From CADEFQ01 sp035433705 (lineage in GTDB: Bacteria; Pseudomonadota; Gammaproteobacteria; Steroidobacterales; Steroidobacteraceae): 64,000 bases of DNA. The notes under the pieces were generated by a model. That model ran no database searches, was not told where the DNA came from, and was given only the letters and a program-made list of their open reading frames with translations. This document shows, one piece after another, positions 50,793-59,643 of this stretch. A program made the position numbers and the translations under genes. The DNA lies in NCBI GenBank assembly GCA_035433705.1, contig DAORVK010000007.1, positions 1 through 64,000 on the forward strand. The letters run 5' to 3'. The first letter of the stretch is position 1. Every line of letters begins with the position of its first letter.

Positions 50793-51197
50793 ATGCGATT
50801 CGATCTTGACGCTTATCTCGGAGTGCACCAGCAGGCGCTCGCGCTCGGCGCGCAGCGCACTGAAGTGCTCGCGAACAACCTCGCGAACGCGGACACGCCC
50901 GGCTTCAAGGCGCGCGACATCGACTTCAAGGCGGCGCTCGCGGCCGCAGGCGAGGCCGGTGCGCCGCTGCCGATGGCACAGACATCCTCGCTGCACCTCG
51001 CGACCGAAGGGAGCGGGGGCGGCGTCGCCGGCGCCCTGCGCTACCGCACGCCACTTGCGCCCTCGCTCGATGGGAACACGGTCGAGCCGCAGCTCGAGCA
51101 GGCGGCCTTCGCCGAGAACGCCGTGCGCTACCAGGCGACGCTCAGCTTTCTCAACGCACGCTTTCGCAGCCTGATGACCGCGATCACGGGTCAGTAG
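50793..51197 (+). CDS. flgB: Flagellar proximal rod protein FlgB
   Basis: Rod subunit of 134 residues. Motifs: QRTEVLANNLANADTPGFKARDID near the start and EQAAFAENAVRYQATLSFLN at the end, both rod-protein patterns. No signal peptide; exported by the flagellar type III system. First gene of the rod-hook operon behind the sigma-54 promoter. Confidence 0.95.
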   Translation: MRFDLDAYLGVHQQALALGAQRTEVLANNLANADTPGFKARDIDFKAALAAAGEAGAPLPMAQTSSLHLATEGSGGGVAGALRYRTPLAPSLDGNTVEPQLEQAAFAENAVRYQATLSFLNARFRSLMTAITGQ

Positions 51198-51211
51198 GCA
51201 GGAGTCACAGG

Positions 51212-51643
51212 ATGTCTTCGTTCAGGACTTTCGATATTGCGGGTTCGGGCATGGCCGCCCAGTCCGTGCGACTCAACACAGTGGCGAGCAATCTCGCCAA
51301 CGCCGACAGCGTCGCGGGCAGTGCGGCTGCCGTCTACAAGGCGCGTCACCCGCTGTTCGAAGCCGTGCAGCAGGCGATGAACGGTGTGCAGCCGGCGGGT
51401 GCAAATGGCGGCGCCGCGGTGCGCGTCAGAGGCATCGTCGAGAGCGATGCGGCGCCGGTCGCGCGCTACGAGCCCGGTAACCCGCTCGCGAACGCCGAGG
51501 GCTATGTGTACGCGCCCAACGTGAACGTCGTCGAGGAGATGGTCGACATGATCTCTGCCTCGCGCTCGTACCAGAACAACGTCGAAGTCATGGATACGGC
51601 GAAGACCCTGATGATGGCCACACTGAGGCTCGGACAGTCATGA
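51212..51643 (+). CDS. flgC: Flagellar proximal rod protein FlgC
   Basis: Rod subunit of 143 residues: FDIAGSGMAAQSVRLNTVAS and SNLANADS at the front and EMVDMISASRSYQNNVEVMD at the end, the coiled-coil ends shared by rod, hook and junction proteins. Follows flgB by 14 bases; stop overlaps flgD by 4. Confidence 0.95.
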   Translation: MSSFRTFDIAGSGMAAQSVRLNTVASNLANADSVAGSAAAVYKARHPLFEAVQQAMNGVQPAGANGGAAVRVRGIVESDAAPVARYEPGNPLANAEGYVYAPNVNVVEEMVDMISASRSYQNNVEVMDTAKTLMMATLRLGQS

Positions 51644-52326
51644 GCACCGTTCAGAACGACACTGCGACCAGCCCTTACGCGGGCCTCGGCTTCAACACGT
51701 CGAAGCCGGGCGCGGCGGGCCAGGGCGACGACTCGCTCGACCAGCAGGACTTCCTGATGCTGCTTACGACGCAGCTCAAGAACCAGGATCCGCTCAAGCC
51801 GCTCGATTCGACGCAGTTTGTCACGCAGCTGGCGCAGTTCAGCCAGGTGTCTGGTGTGCAGGAGATGAACGCATCGCTCGCCGCGCTCACCGCCGGCATG
51901 AAGAGTTCCGCCGTGCTAGACGGCGCCTCGCTCGTCGGCCGCTACGTGTTGCTCAAGGGCAATCATGCAACGCTCTCCGACGGGGGAGTGATCGTGGGTG
52001 GCGTGACGACGCCCACCGGCGCCACCTCGATCACAGTGAGCCTGCGCAACGAGGGCGGCGAACTCGTGCGCTCGATGCAGCTGACGCCGACCGCGGACAC
52101 GACGCTCTTCAACTGGGACGGCCGTGCGAACGACGGCACTGTCGCGCCGTCCGGCCGGTACACGCTTGACGCCACTGCAACCGTCTCCGGCGTGAGCCAG
52201 GCCACCGACACGCTGATCGCCGACCTCGTCTCGAGCGTCAGCATCGAGCCAGGCACCTTCGCACTGACACTCAATACGCCGGGCGCGGGCGCCGTGACTC
52301 TCGCAGACGTACGCCAGGTTTTCTGA
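51640..52326 (+). CDS. flgD: Flagellar hook capping protein FlgD
   Basis: Scaffold cap under which FlgE polymerises. The 228 residues contain LDQQDFLMLLTTQLKNQDPL followed by KPLDSTQFVTQLAQFS (FlgD N-terminal region) and a Tudor/FnIII-like middle. Coupled to flgC. A 31-base gap with CCAGGAG precedes flgE. Confidence 0.94.
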   Translation: MSTVQNDTATSPYAGLGFNTSKPGAAGQGDDSLDQQDFLMLLTTQLKNQDPLKPLDSTQFVTQLAQFSQVSGVQEMNASLAALTAGMKSSAVLDGASLVGRYVLLKGNHATLSDGGVIVGGVTTPTGATSITVSLRNEGGELVRSMQLTPTADTTLFNWDGRANDGTVAPSGRYTLDATATVSGVSQATDTLIADLVSSVSIEPGTFALTLNTPGAGAVTLADVRQVF

Positions 52327-52357
52327 AACAGATTCCGACTCCAGGAGCAGACACACC

Positions 52358-53569
52358 ATGCCATTCACGATCGCACTCAGCGGACTCAATGCCGCATCGG
52401 CCGATCTCGCCGTCACCGCGAACAACATCGCGAACGGCTCGACCTCGGGTTTCAAGAGTTCGCGCACCGAGTTTGCAGACCTCTTTGCCGTCACGCCCTT
52501 CGGTGTTTCGAGCACCGCAACCGGCAACGGCGTGAAGGTCTCGTCGGTTGCACAGCAGTTCACGCAAGGCAACATCGACTTTACCGACAGCAATCTCGAC
52601 CTTGCGCTCTCGGGCGACGGCTTTTTCACGCTGAGTGACGCGGGCTCGCTCGCCTACTCGCGGGCGGGCGCGTTCAAGGTCGACAACCAGGGCTATGTCG
52701 TGAGCGGCACGGGCGCGCGACTCCAGGTATTTCCGCCGCTCCCGAACGGTGGCTTCAACACGGGCGGACTCGCCGACCTGCGGCTTGTGACCAGCGAAAG
52801 CGCGCCGCAGGCAACCGGCATGATCGATATGACGCTCAATCTGCCCGCCGATGCGACGGCGCCGGTGACGGCTTTCGACCCCGCGGACGCGTCGAGTTAT
52901 AACCGCCAGACCTCGATGACTGTGTACGACTCGCTCGGTGCTGCGCACACCACCAGCTTCTATTTCGTCAAGGGTGCGCTCGCCAATGAATGGACTGTGC
53001 AGGCCTATACCGACGGCACGGCGGTCGGCACGCCGCAGGCGCTGACATTCAACAGCAGCGGTGCGCTCGTGACGCCGGCTGCGGGCACGATCGCGTTCCC
53101 GCCGTACACGCCGGCGACTGGCGCCGCCCCGCTCGCGTTGACGCTCGACGTCACTGGCGCGACGCAGTACGGCAGCAACTTCGGTGTGCAGTTCACGCAG
53201 GACGGTTTCACGACCGGCGCGCTCTCCGGGATCGACGTGGACCCCACGGGCGTCGTGAGTGCGCGCTATACGAACGGCCGCTCGGTTCCGCTCGGTCAGG
53301 TGGCCATCACGACCTTTGCGAACGTGCAGGGTCTGCAGAAGCTCGGCGACACGCAATGGGGCGAGACCTTCACGTCGGGCGGTGCCCAACGCGGCACGGC
53401 CGGCAGCTCGGGCTATGGCCAGATCCAGTCGGGCGCGCTCGAGGCCTCGAATGTCGAGATCACGCAGCAGCTCGTCAACATGATCACCGCGCAAAGGAAC
53501 TTCCAGGCAAACGCGCAGATGATCTCGACGGCCGACCAGATCACGCAGACGATCATCAACATCCGCTGA
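52358..53569 (+). CDS. flgE: Flagellar hook protein FlgE
   Basis: Builds the hook. The 403 residues have FTIALSGLNAASADLAVTAN and NIANGSTSGFKSSRTEFADL at the front, the D1/D2 core, and SNVEITQQLVNMITAQRNFQ at the end. Its TGA overlaps the flgF ATG by one base. Confidence 0.96.
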   Translation: MPFTIALSGLNAASADLAVTANNIANGSTSGFKSSRTEFADLFAVTPFGVSSTATGNGVKVSSVAQQFTQGNIDFTDSNLDLALSGDGFFTLSDAGSLAYSRAGAFKVDNQGYVVSGTGARLQVFPPLPNGGFNTGGLADLRLVTSESAPQATGMIDMTLNLPADATAPVTAFDPADASSYNRQTSMTVYDSLGAAHTTSFYFVKGALANEWTVQAYTDGTAVGTPQALTFNSSGALVTPAAGTIAFPPYTPATGAAPLALTLDVTGATQYGSNFGVQFTQDGFTTGALSGIDVDPTGVVSARYTNGRSVPLGQVAITTFANVQGLQKLGDTQWGETFTSGGAQRGTAGSSGYGQIQSGALEASNVEITQQLVNMITAQRNFQANAQMISTADQITQTIINIR

Positions 53570-54306
53570 TGGACAAGTACCTCTATGTGGCGATGACCGG
53601 CGCCAAGGAAACCTTGCGCGCACAGGCTGTCAACAGCCACAACCTCGCCAACGCCAGCACGACCGGCTTTCGAGCCGACCTCGCCGCGTTCCAGACGCGG
53701 GCGGTCGACGGCAGCGGCTTTGCCTCGCGCGCCTACGCGACGAATGCGACGATCGGCTGGGACACGACCACCGGCGCGCTGCTTGCCACCGGGCGCGACC
53801 TCGACGTTGCGGTGAACGGCGGGGGCTGGATCGCCGTGCAGTCTGCCGATGGGAGCGAGGCCTACACGCGTGCCGGCGACCTGCGTGTCGACACGAGCGG
53901 CGCATTGCGCAACGGCGCCGGCGACCTCGTGCTCGGCGACGGCGGGCCGATCACCGTGCCGCAGAACAGCTCGGTCATGGTCGGCGCCGACGGGTCGGTG
54001 TCGATCGTGCCGGTCGGGCAGGGGCCCGAGACCACGGCGGTGGTCGGCCGCATCAAGCTCGTCAACCCGGCGGCGGACACGCTCGAGCGCGGCGCCGACG
54101 GGCTCTTTCGCATGCAGGATGGCAGCGCGGCGCCCGCCGACGCGTCCGTCCAGCTCGCCTCGGGCGTGCTCGAATCGAGCAACGTCAATGCGGCCGGCGC
54201 GATGGTCGAGATGATCGAGCTCGCGCGCCGCTTCGAACTGCAGGTCAAGGCCATACGCACCGCGGAGGAGGACGGCGCCACCGCCGCCCGCCTGCTGCGC
54301 GTGTAA
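53569..54306 (+). CDS. flgF: Flagellar rod protein FlgF
   Basis: Proximal rod protein of 245 residues: DKYLYVAMTGAKETLRAQAV, NSHNLANASTTGFRADLAA, and the ending EMIELARRFELQVKAIRTAE. The frame is open upstream over flgE in shadow; the ATG at 53569 is the family start. Confidence 0.95.
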   Translation: MDKYLYVAMTGAKETLRAQAVNSHNLANASTTGFRADLAAFQTRAVDGSGFASRAYATNATIGWDTTTGALLATGRDLDVAVNGGGWIAVQSADGSEAYTRAGDLRVDTSGALRNGAGDLVLGDGGPITVPQNSSVMVGADGSVSIVPVGQGPETTAVVGRIKLVNPAADTLERGADGLFRMQDGSAAPADASVQLASGVLESSNVNAAGAMVEMIELARRFELQVKAIRTAEEDGATAARLLRV

Positions 54307-54318
54307 CGGAGGACATTC

Positions 54319-55104
54319 ATGAATACGGCACTCTGGGCGGCGAAAACGGGGCTCGATGCGCAGCAGACGCGCATGGCGGTCACGTCGAACAACCTCGCCA
54401 ACGTTTCGACCACGGGCTTCAAGAAGGGCCGCGCGGTCTTCGAGGATCTGATGTACCAGAACGTGCGCCAGGTCGGCGGCTCGACGTCGCAGGACACCGA
54501 GGCGCCCTCGGGCCTGTCGCTCGGCACGGGCGTGCGCATCGTCGCCACCGAAAAACTCTACACGCAGGGCAGCTTCGCCAATACCGGCAATGCGCTCGAC
54601 GTCGCGGTGAGCGGCCGCGGCTTCTTCCAGGTGGAGCTGCCCGACGGCACGACCGGCTACACGCGCGACGGCGCGTTCCAGCAAAACGCCCAGGGCGAAC
54701 TCGTCACCTCGAGCGGCTATCGCCTGCAGCCCGGCATCACGATCCCGGACGGCGCGCAGTCGATCACCATCGGCACCGACGGCATCGTGTCCGCGCTGAC
54801 CGCCGGCCAGACGACACCCGTGCAGGTCGGCACGCTGCAGCTCGTCGATTTCGTCAACCCCGCGGGCCTGCAGCCGCGCGGCGAGAACCTGCTCGTCGAA
54901 TCGGTCGCGAGCGGTCCGCCGCAGGCCGGTACGCCGGGCCTCAACGGGCTCGGTTCGGTGGTGCAGGGCTCGCTCGAGGCCTCGAACGTCAATGTCGTCG
55001 AGGAACTCGTCAACATGATCGAGACGCAGCGGGCGTACGAGATGAACTCGAAGGCGATCTCGACGACCGACCAGATGCTCGCCTACGTCACGAACCAGCT
55101 GTGA
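54319..55104 (+). CDS. flgG: Flagellar distal rod protein FlgG
   Basis: Distal rod of 261 residues: NTALWAAKTGLDAQQTRMAV, TSNNLANVSTTGFKKGRAVFED, LGTGVRIVATEKLYTQGS, and NVVEELVNMIETQRAYEMNS. Near-standard length (E. coli 260). Overlaps the flgH GTG by 4 bases. Confidence 0.97.
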   Translation: MNTALWAAKTGLDAQQTRMAVTSNNLANVSTTGFKKGRAVFEDLMYQNVRQVGGSTSQDTEAPSGLSLGTGVRIVATEKLYTQGSFANTGNALDVAVSGRGFFQVELPDGTTGYTRDGAFQQNAQGELVTSSGYRLQPGITIPDGAQSITIGTDGIVSALTAGQTTPVQVGTLQLVDFVNPAGLQPRGENLLVESVASGPPQAGTPGLNGLGSVVQGSLEASNVNVVEELVNMIETQRAYEMNSKAISTTDQMLAYVTNQL

Positions 55105-55778
55105 TCGCCATGACGGCACCGATCCGTTTGTTTGCCCTGTGCGCCGCCGCGCTCGCCGCGGGCTGCGCTTCGGCGCCCGACGAGGCCGCCTTCGGCCCCT
55201 GGCCGGAAGAGATCGAGGTGGCACCGGCCACGAACGGCGCGATCTACCAGGCAGGGCGGGACGTGGCGCTCTTCGAGAACGCGGTCGCGCGCAATGCGGG
55301 CGACCTCGTCGTGATCCGGCTCGCCGAGCGCACGCAGGCGAGCAAGAGCGCGACGACCAATACCAAGAAGTCGACCTCCGCGGAGCTGCCGGGCCCCACG
55401 ATTGCGGGGCGCCCCGTCACGGTGAACGGCGCGCAGGTGCTGCAGATGGGCATGGAGAACGAGTCGGAGTTCAGCGGCTCGGGCTCGAGCGCGCAGAGCA
55501 ACCGGCTTTCGGGCGAGATCAGCGCGACCGTCGTGCGCCGGCTCGGCAACGGCAACCTGGTGGTGCGCGGCCAGAAGTGGCTCACGCTCAACCAGGGCAG
55601 CGAATACGTGCGCATCGAGGGCATCATCCGCCCGATCGACATCCAGCCCGACAACTCGATCGAATCCTGGAAGGTCGCGAGCGCGCGCATCGCCTACGGC
55701 GGCCGCGGGTCGCTCGCGGCGGCCAACAAGCCGGGCCTGCTCGCGCGCTTCTTCAACTCGCCACTGATGCCGTTCTGA
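55101..55778 (+). CDS. flgH: Flagellar L-ring lipoprotein FlgH
   Basis: Outer-membrane ring lipoprotein. Up to 225 residues from GTG 55101; ATG 55110 would start MTAPIRLFALCAAALAAGC, which contains the lipobox LAAGC. The mature part has LVVIRLAERTQASKSATTNT and GNLVVRGQKWLTLNQGSEYV. The GTG overlaps flgG in the style common here. Confidence 0.95.
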   Translation: MIAMTAPIRLFALCAAALAAGCASAPDEAAFGPWPEEIEVAPATNGAIYQAGRDVALFENAVARNAGDLVVIRLAERTQASKSATTNTKKSTSAELPGPTIAGRPVTVNGAQVLQMGMENESEFSGSGSSAQSNRLSGEISATVVRRLGNGNLVVRGQKWLTLNQGSEYVRIEGIIRPIDIQPDNSIESWKVASARIAYGGRGSLAAANKPGLLARFFNSPLMPF

Positions 55779-55780
55779 CC

Positions 55781-56881
55781 ATGCACAAATCCATCGTCAC
55801 CTTGTTGCTGGTTACCACCCTCGCTACGCCGGCCCACGCCGAGCGCGTCAAGGACCTGGCGTCCGTCGCGGGCGTGCGCACGAACCAGTTGATCGGCTAC
55901 GGACTGGTCGTCGGCCTCGACGGCACCGGCGACCAGACGAGCCAGGCGCCGTTCACGATCCAGAGCATCCGCACGATGCTCGCGAAGTTCGGCGTGACGA
56001 TTCCCGACAACGTCAATCCGCAGCTGAAGAATGTCGCCGCGGTCACCGTGACGGCGGACCTGCCGCCGTTCTCGAAGGCGGGACAGACCGTCGACGTGAC
56101 CGTCGCCTCGATCGGCAACGCGCAGAGCCTGCGCGGCGGCACCCTCATCATGACGCCGCTGCGCGGCGCCGATGGGCAGGTCTACGCGATCGCGCAGGGC
56201 TCGATGCTCGTCAGCGGCTTCGGCGTGTCCGGCAAGGACGGCTCGCGCATCGCGGTCAACGTGCCGAGCGGCGGGCGTATCCCGAACGGCGCGACCGTCG
56301 AGCGGGAAGTCGGCAACCAGTTCGGCGCCGAACCTTTCGTGATGCTGAACCTGCACACGCCGGATTTCTCGACGGCTTCGCGTCTCGCGGCAGGCATCGA
56401 CGGACTGCTCGGCGCGGGCACGGCCGAGGCGCTCGATGCCGTGTCCGTGCGCGTGGCAGCCCCGCGGGAGACCGGCCAGCGCACGGCCTTCCTCGCCGTC
56501 CTCGAGGAACTCGAGGTGCAGCCGGGCGAGGCGCCGGCGCGTGTCATCGTCAACTCACGCACCGGCACGGTCGTCATCGGCAATCGTGTGCAGGTGCGAC
56601 CGGCCGCGGTGGCCCACGGGTCGCTCTCGGTCACGATCACGGAGCGCGTCGATGTCAGCCAGCCGAATCCGTTCGGCCGTGGCGAGACGGTCGGCGTGCA
56701 GCGGAGCGAACTCGAGGTCTCGCAACCCGAGGCGCGCATGTTCGTGTTCAATGCGGGCGTCAACCTCGATGAAATCGTGCGGGCCGTGAACCAGGTGGGC
56801 GCGGCACCCGGCGACCTGGTCGCCATCCTCGAAGCCCTGAAGGCCGCCGGTGCGTTGCGCGCCGAGCTGATCGTGATCTGA
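55781..56881 (+). CDS. flgI: Flagellar P-ring protein FlgI
   Basis: Periplasmic ring protein of 366 residues. Signal peptide HKSIVTLLLVTTLATPAHA, mature start ERVKDLASVAGVRTNQLIGY, the motif DLPPFSKAGQTVDVTVASIG, and the ending LEALKAAGALRAELIVI. Uses FlgA as chaperone. Its stop overlaps flgJ by one base. Confidence 0.96.
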   Translation: MHKSIVTLLLVTTLATPAHAERVKDLASVAGVRTNQLIGYGLVVGLDGTGDQTSQAPFTIQSIRTMLAKFGVTIPDNVNPQLKNVAAVTVTADLPPFSKAGQTVDVTVASIGNAQSLRGGTLIMTPLRGADGQVYAIAQGSMLVSGFGVSGKDGSRIAVNVPSGGRIPNGATVEREVGNQFGAEPFVMLNLHTPDFSTASRLAAGIDGLLGAGTAEALDAVSVRVAAPRETGQRTAFLAVLEELEVQPGEAPARVIVNSRTGTVVIGNRVQVRPAAVAHGSLSVTITERVDVSQPNPFGRGETVGVQRSELEVSQPEARMFVFNAGVNLDEIVRAVNQVGAAPGDLVAILEALKAAGALRAELIVI

Positions 56882-57750
56882 TGGGCACGATACCGGCCGC
56901 GCCGTCTTCTTTCGGCGATGCGGCAGCGCTCACGTCGCTCAAGCGCGCCGATCGTTCGCAGACGCCGGAGGCGCTGCGCGAGACCGCGCGCCAGTTCGAG
57001 AGCCTCTTCACCCGCATGCTGCTGAAATCGATGCGCGCGACCTCCTTCGACGACACGATGCAAGGGCAGGGCGAGGGCTTCTACCGCGACCTGTTCGACG
57101 ACCAGCTCTCGATCGAGCTCTCGAAGGGCAAGGGCCTCGGCCTCGCCGACATGCTCGTCGAGCAGTTGAAGCGCACCGGACTAGCCGGGATGCGGCCTGC
57201 CGGCGACGTGCCAGCCGTGGGCGATCTGCCCACCGTGGGCAATGTGCCCACCGTGGGCGACGCGCGCAAGGACCGGTTCGTGCAGGCGCTGTGGCCGGAT
57301 GCCGCGGCCGCGGGCGCCGAACTGGGCGTGGATCCGAAGACCCTGATCGCGCACGCCGCGCTCGAAACGGGCTGGGGCCGCCACCTGCCGCAAGGTGACG
57401 ATGGCCGCCCGAGCCACAACCTCTTTGGCGTGAAGGCGACCGGGTGGAATGGCGAGCGCGTGCAGGCCCGCACCCTCGAATTTGTACAAGGCGAAGCGCA
57501 GGCGCGCACCGAGCCGTTCCGGGCCTACGGATCGACCGGCGAGAGCTTCAGGGATTATGTCGCGCTGATCCGCGACAACCCGCGGTACGCCGCCGCGAAG
57601 GGCACCGGCGCCGATGCGGCCGCGTATGCCCGCGCGCTGCAGGCGGGCGGCTACGCCACCGATCCCGACTATGCCGCGAAGCTCGAGCGTGTCGCGAACG
57701 TGCTCAAGTTCACACCCGCCGCGCCGATAAGCCGGCACCTGGAGACCTGA
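56881..57750 (+). CDS. flgJ: Flagellar rod cap/peptidoglycan hydrolase FlgJ
   Basis: Rod scaffold fused to a wall-cutting domain, exported to the periplasm. The 289 residues have an N-terminal rod-binding domain (about 25-100, ARQFESLFTRMLLKSMRATS), a linker of three 6-residue repeats (around residues 108-125, GDVPAV/GDLPTV/GNVPTV), then a glucosaminidase domain with LIAHAALETGWGRHLPQ (Glu162 as the likely catalytic acid) and NLFGVKA. Both parts are intact. Confidence 0.94.
   Translation: MGTIPAAPSSFGDAAALTSLKRADRSQTPEALRETARQFESLFTRMLLKSMRATSFDDTMQGQGEGFYRDLFDDQLSIELSKGKGLGLADMLVEQLKRTGLAGMRPAGDVPAVGDLPTVGNVPTVGDARKDRFVQALWPDAAAAGAELGVDPKTLIAHAALETGWGRHLPQGDDGRPSHNLFGVKATGWNGERVQARTLEFVQGEAQARTEPFRAYGSTGESFRDYVALIRDNPRYAAAKGTGADAAAYARALQAGGYATDPDYAAKLERVANVLKFTPAAPISRHLET
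57202..57255 (+). repeat. Three 18-base tandem repeats in the flgJ linker
   Basis: Units at 57202-57219, 57220-57237 and 57238-57255 encode GDVPAV, GDLPTV and GNVPTV, then a partial GD. They join the rod-binding and hydrolase domains and could change in copy number by slippage without frameshift. Confidence 0.85.
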
Positions 57751-57756
57751 TTCACC

Positions 57757-59643
57757 ATGGCAGACGTCATGTCCACGGCCGTCTCGGGCCTGCTCGCCTT
57801 CCGGCGCGGGCTCGATACGACGAGCCAGAACATCGCGAACGCGACGACGGCGGGCTACAGCCGCCAGCGTGTGGAGCTTGCGACGCGGCCGGCGCAGGCT
57901 TTCGGCAGCGGCTGGGTCGGTTCGGGCGTACAGGTCACCACCGTCGCGCGAGTCTATGACGCGTTTCTCGCCTCGCAAGTGCGCTCGAGTGCCTCGAGCC
58001 TCGGGCGCTACGACACCCTCGCGACCGAGGCGGAACGCCTCGACAATGTGCTTGGCGATTCCTCGTCGGGACTTTCCGCCGCGTTCCAGAATCTCGTCAA
58101 TGCTTTCCAGGAAGTCGCGAACGATCCCTCGTCGCTGACCTCGCGGCAGGTCCTGCTGTCGAAGGCAGGCATCTTTACCGACCAGCTCGCGGGCTACGAC
58201 AGCCGCCTGCGCGGCTTCGCCGCCGAGATCAACACCCGACTGCAGGCGGGCGCCGCCGAGGTGTCTGCACTAGCGGATAGTCTCGCGAAGCTCAATACGC
58301 AGATCGTCGATGCCTATGGGCGCACCGGCCAACCGCCGAACGATCTCCTCGACCAACGCGACCGCCTGGTCGACCAGCTGTCCTCCTTCGTAGACGTGTC
58401 GGTCGTCACGCAGGACAACGGCGCCGCGAACGTCTATGTCGGTACGGGTCAGCCGCTCGTGATCGGCAGCACCCCGACAAGGCTTGCCGTGGCGCCGGAC
58501 CCGTTCGATCCGACGAGGCTCAATCTGGCCATCCGATCGGGCGCAACCACGACCGACATATCTTCGCAAGTGACCGGCGGCAGCCTCGGCGGCCTGCTCG
58601 AATACCGCGCGCAGATCCTCGAGCCGGCCCGCGATGCGCTCGGCAAAGTGGCGGCGGGTGTCGTCGCCGTCGTCAACGGGCAGCACACCCGGGGTATCAC
58701 GCTCACTGGCGCGATGGGTGCGCCTTTCTTCTCGATCGGAAGCCCCACTGTGCTCGCCTCGGCCGCAAACGGCGGCAACGCCGCGGTGTCGGCCTCGATC
58801 GTCGACGCAGGAGCGCTCACTGGCGACGACTACGTCTTCGAGTTCACCGGCGCCTGGCAGTTGCGCAACACGACGAGCGGGTCGACAGTGGCGCTGTCGG
58901 GCTCGGGCACCGTCGCCGATCCCTTCACGGCCGACGGGCTGTCGTTCGTCGTCGGCAACACGCCGGTTCCGGGAGACAAGTTCCGCATTGAGCCGACACG
59001 CGATCTGGTCCGCGGGCTCGGGCTCGCCCTAAGCGATCCTGCGGCGATCGCCGCGGCATCGCCGATTCGCACAGCGGCCGGCCTCGCCAACGCCGGCACC
59101 GGCACCATTTCCCCGCCGACCGTGACCGACGCCACCGACCCGGCTCTGCGCAATACGGTCGCGATCGAGTTCACTTCCGCCACGACCTATTCGGTGAACG
59201 GTGCCGGGTCGTTTGCCTACACGCAGGGAGCGCCGATCGCTCTCAACGGCTGGAGCGTCCACATCGACGGCGCACCGGTTGCGGGCGACCGGTTCACGAT
59301 CTCCGACAACTCGAGCGGCAGGGGCGACAACAGCAACCTGCTCGCGATGCTCGGCGCGCTGGAGGCGCCATCGCTCGGCGGCGGCACGACCTCGATCGCC
59401 GATGCCGCGATGCAACTCACCGCGCGCATCGGCACGCAGACCTCGCAGGCGCAGTCGAATCGCGACGCCTTCACGGTGGTTCACGACCAGGACATCGCGG
59501 CACAGCAGTCGGTGTCCGGCGTCAATCTCGACGAGGAAGCTGCCAACCTGATCATGCTGCAGCAGGCTTTCCAGGCCGCCGCGCAGCTCATCTCGGTGGC
59601 GCAGTCGATGTTCGATTCGCTGCTCGGCGCGACGAGGAGATGA
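57757..59643 (+). CDS. flgK: Hook-filament junction protein FlgK (HAP1)
   Basis: First junction protein, secreted with help from FlgN. The 628 residues (E. coli 547) have VSGLLAFRRGLDTTSQNIAN and ATTAGYSRQRVELA at the front and VNLDEEAANLIMLQQAFQAA at the end; the middle is longer than usual. Overlaps flgL by 4 bases. Confidence 0.95.
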   Translation: MADVMSTAVSGLLAFRRGLDTTSQNIANATTAGYSRQRVELATRPAQAFGSGWVGSGVQVTTVARVYDAFLASQVRSSASSLGRYDTLATEAERLDNVLGDSSSGLSAAFQNLVNAFQEVANDPSSLTSRQVLLSKAGIFTDQLAGYDSRLRGFAAEINTRLQAGAAEVSALADSLAKLNTQIVDAYGRTGQPPNDLLDQRDRLVDQLSSFVDVSVVTQDNGAANVYVGTGQPLVIGSTPTRLAVAPDPFDPTRLNLAIRSGATTTDISSQVTGGSLGGLLEYRAQILEPARDALGKVAAGVVAVVNGQHTRGITLTGAMGAPFFSIGSPTVLASAANGGNAAVSASIVDAGALTGDDYVFEFTGAWQLRNTTSGSTVALSGSGTVADPFTADGLSFVVGNTPVPGDKFRIEPTRDLVRGLGLALSDPAAIAAASPIRTAAGLANAGTGTISPPTVTDATDPALRNTVAIEFTSATTYSVNGAGSFAYTQGAPIALNGWSVHIDGAPVAGDRFTISDNSSGRGDNSNLLAMLGALEAPSLGGGTTSIADAAMQLTARIGTQTSQAQSNRDAFTVVHDQDIAAQQSVSGVNLDEEAANLIMLQQAFQAAAQLISVAQSMFDSLLGATRR

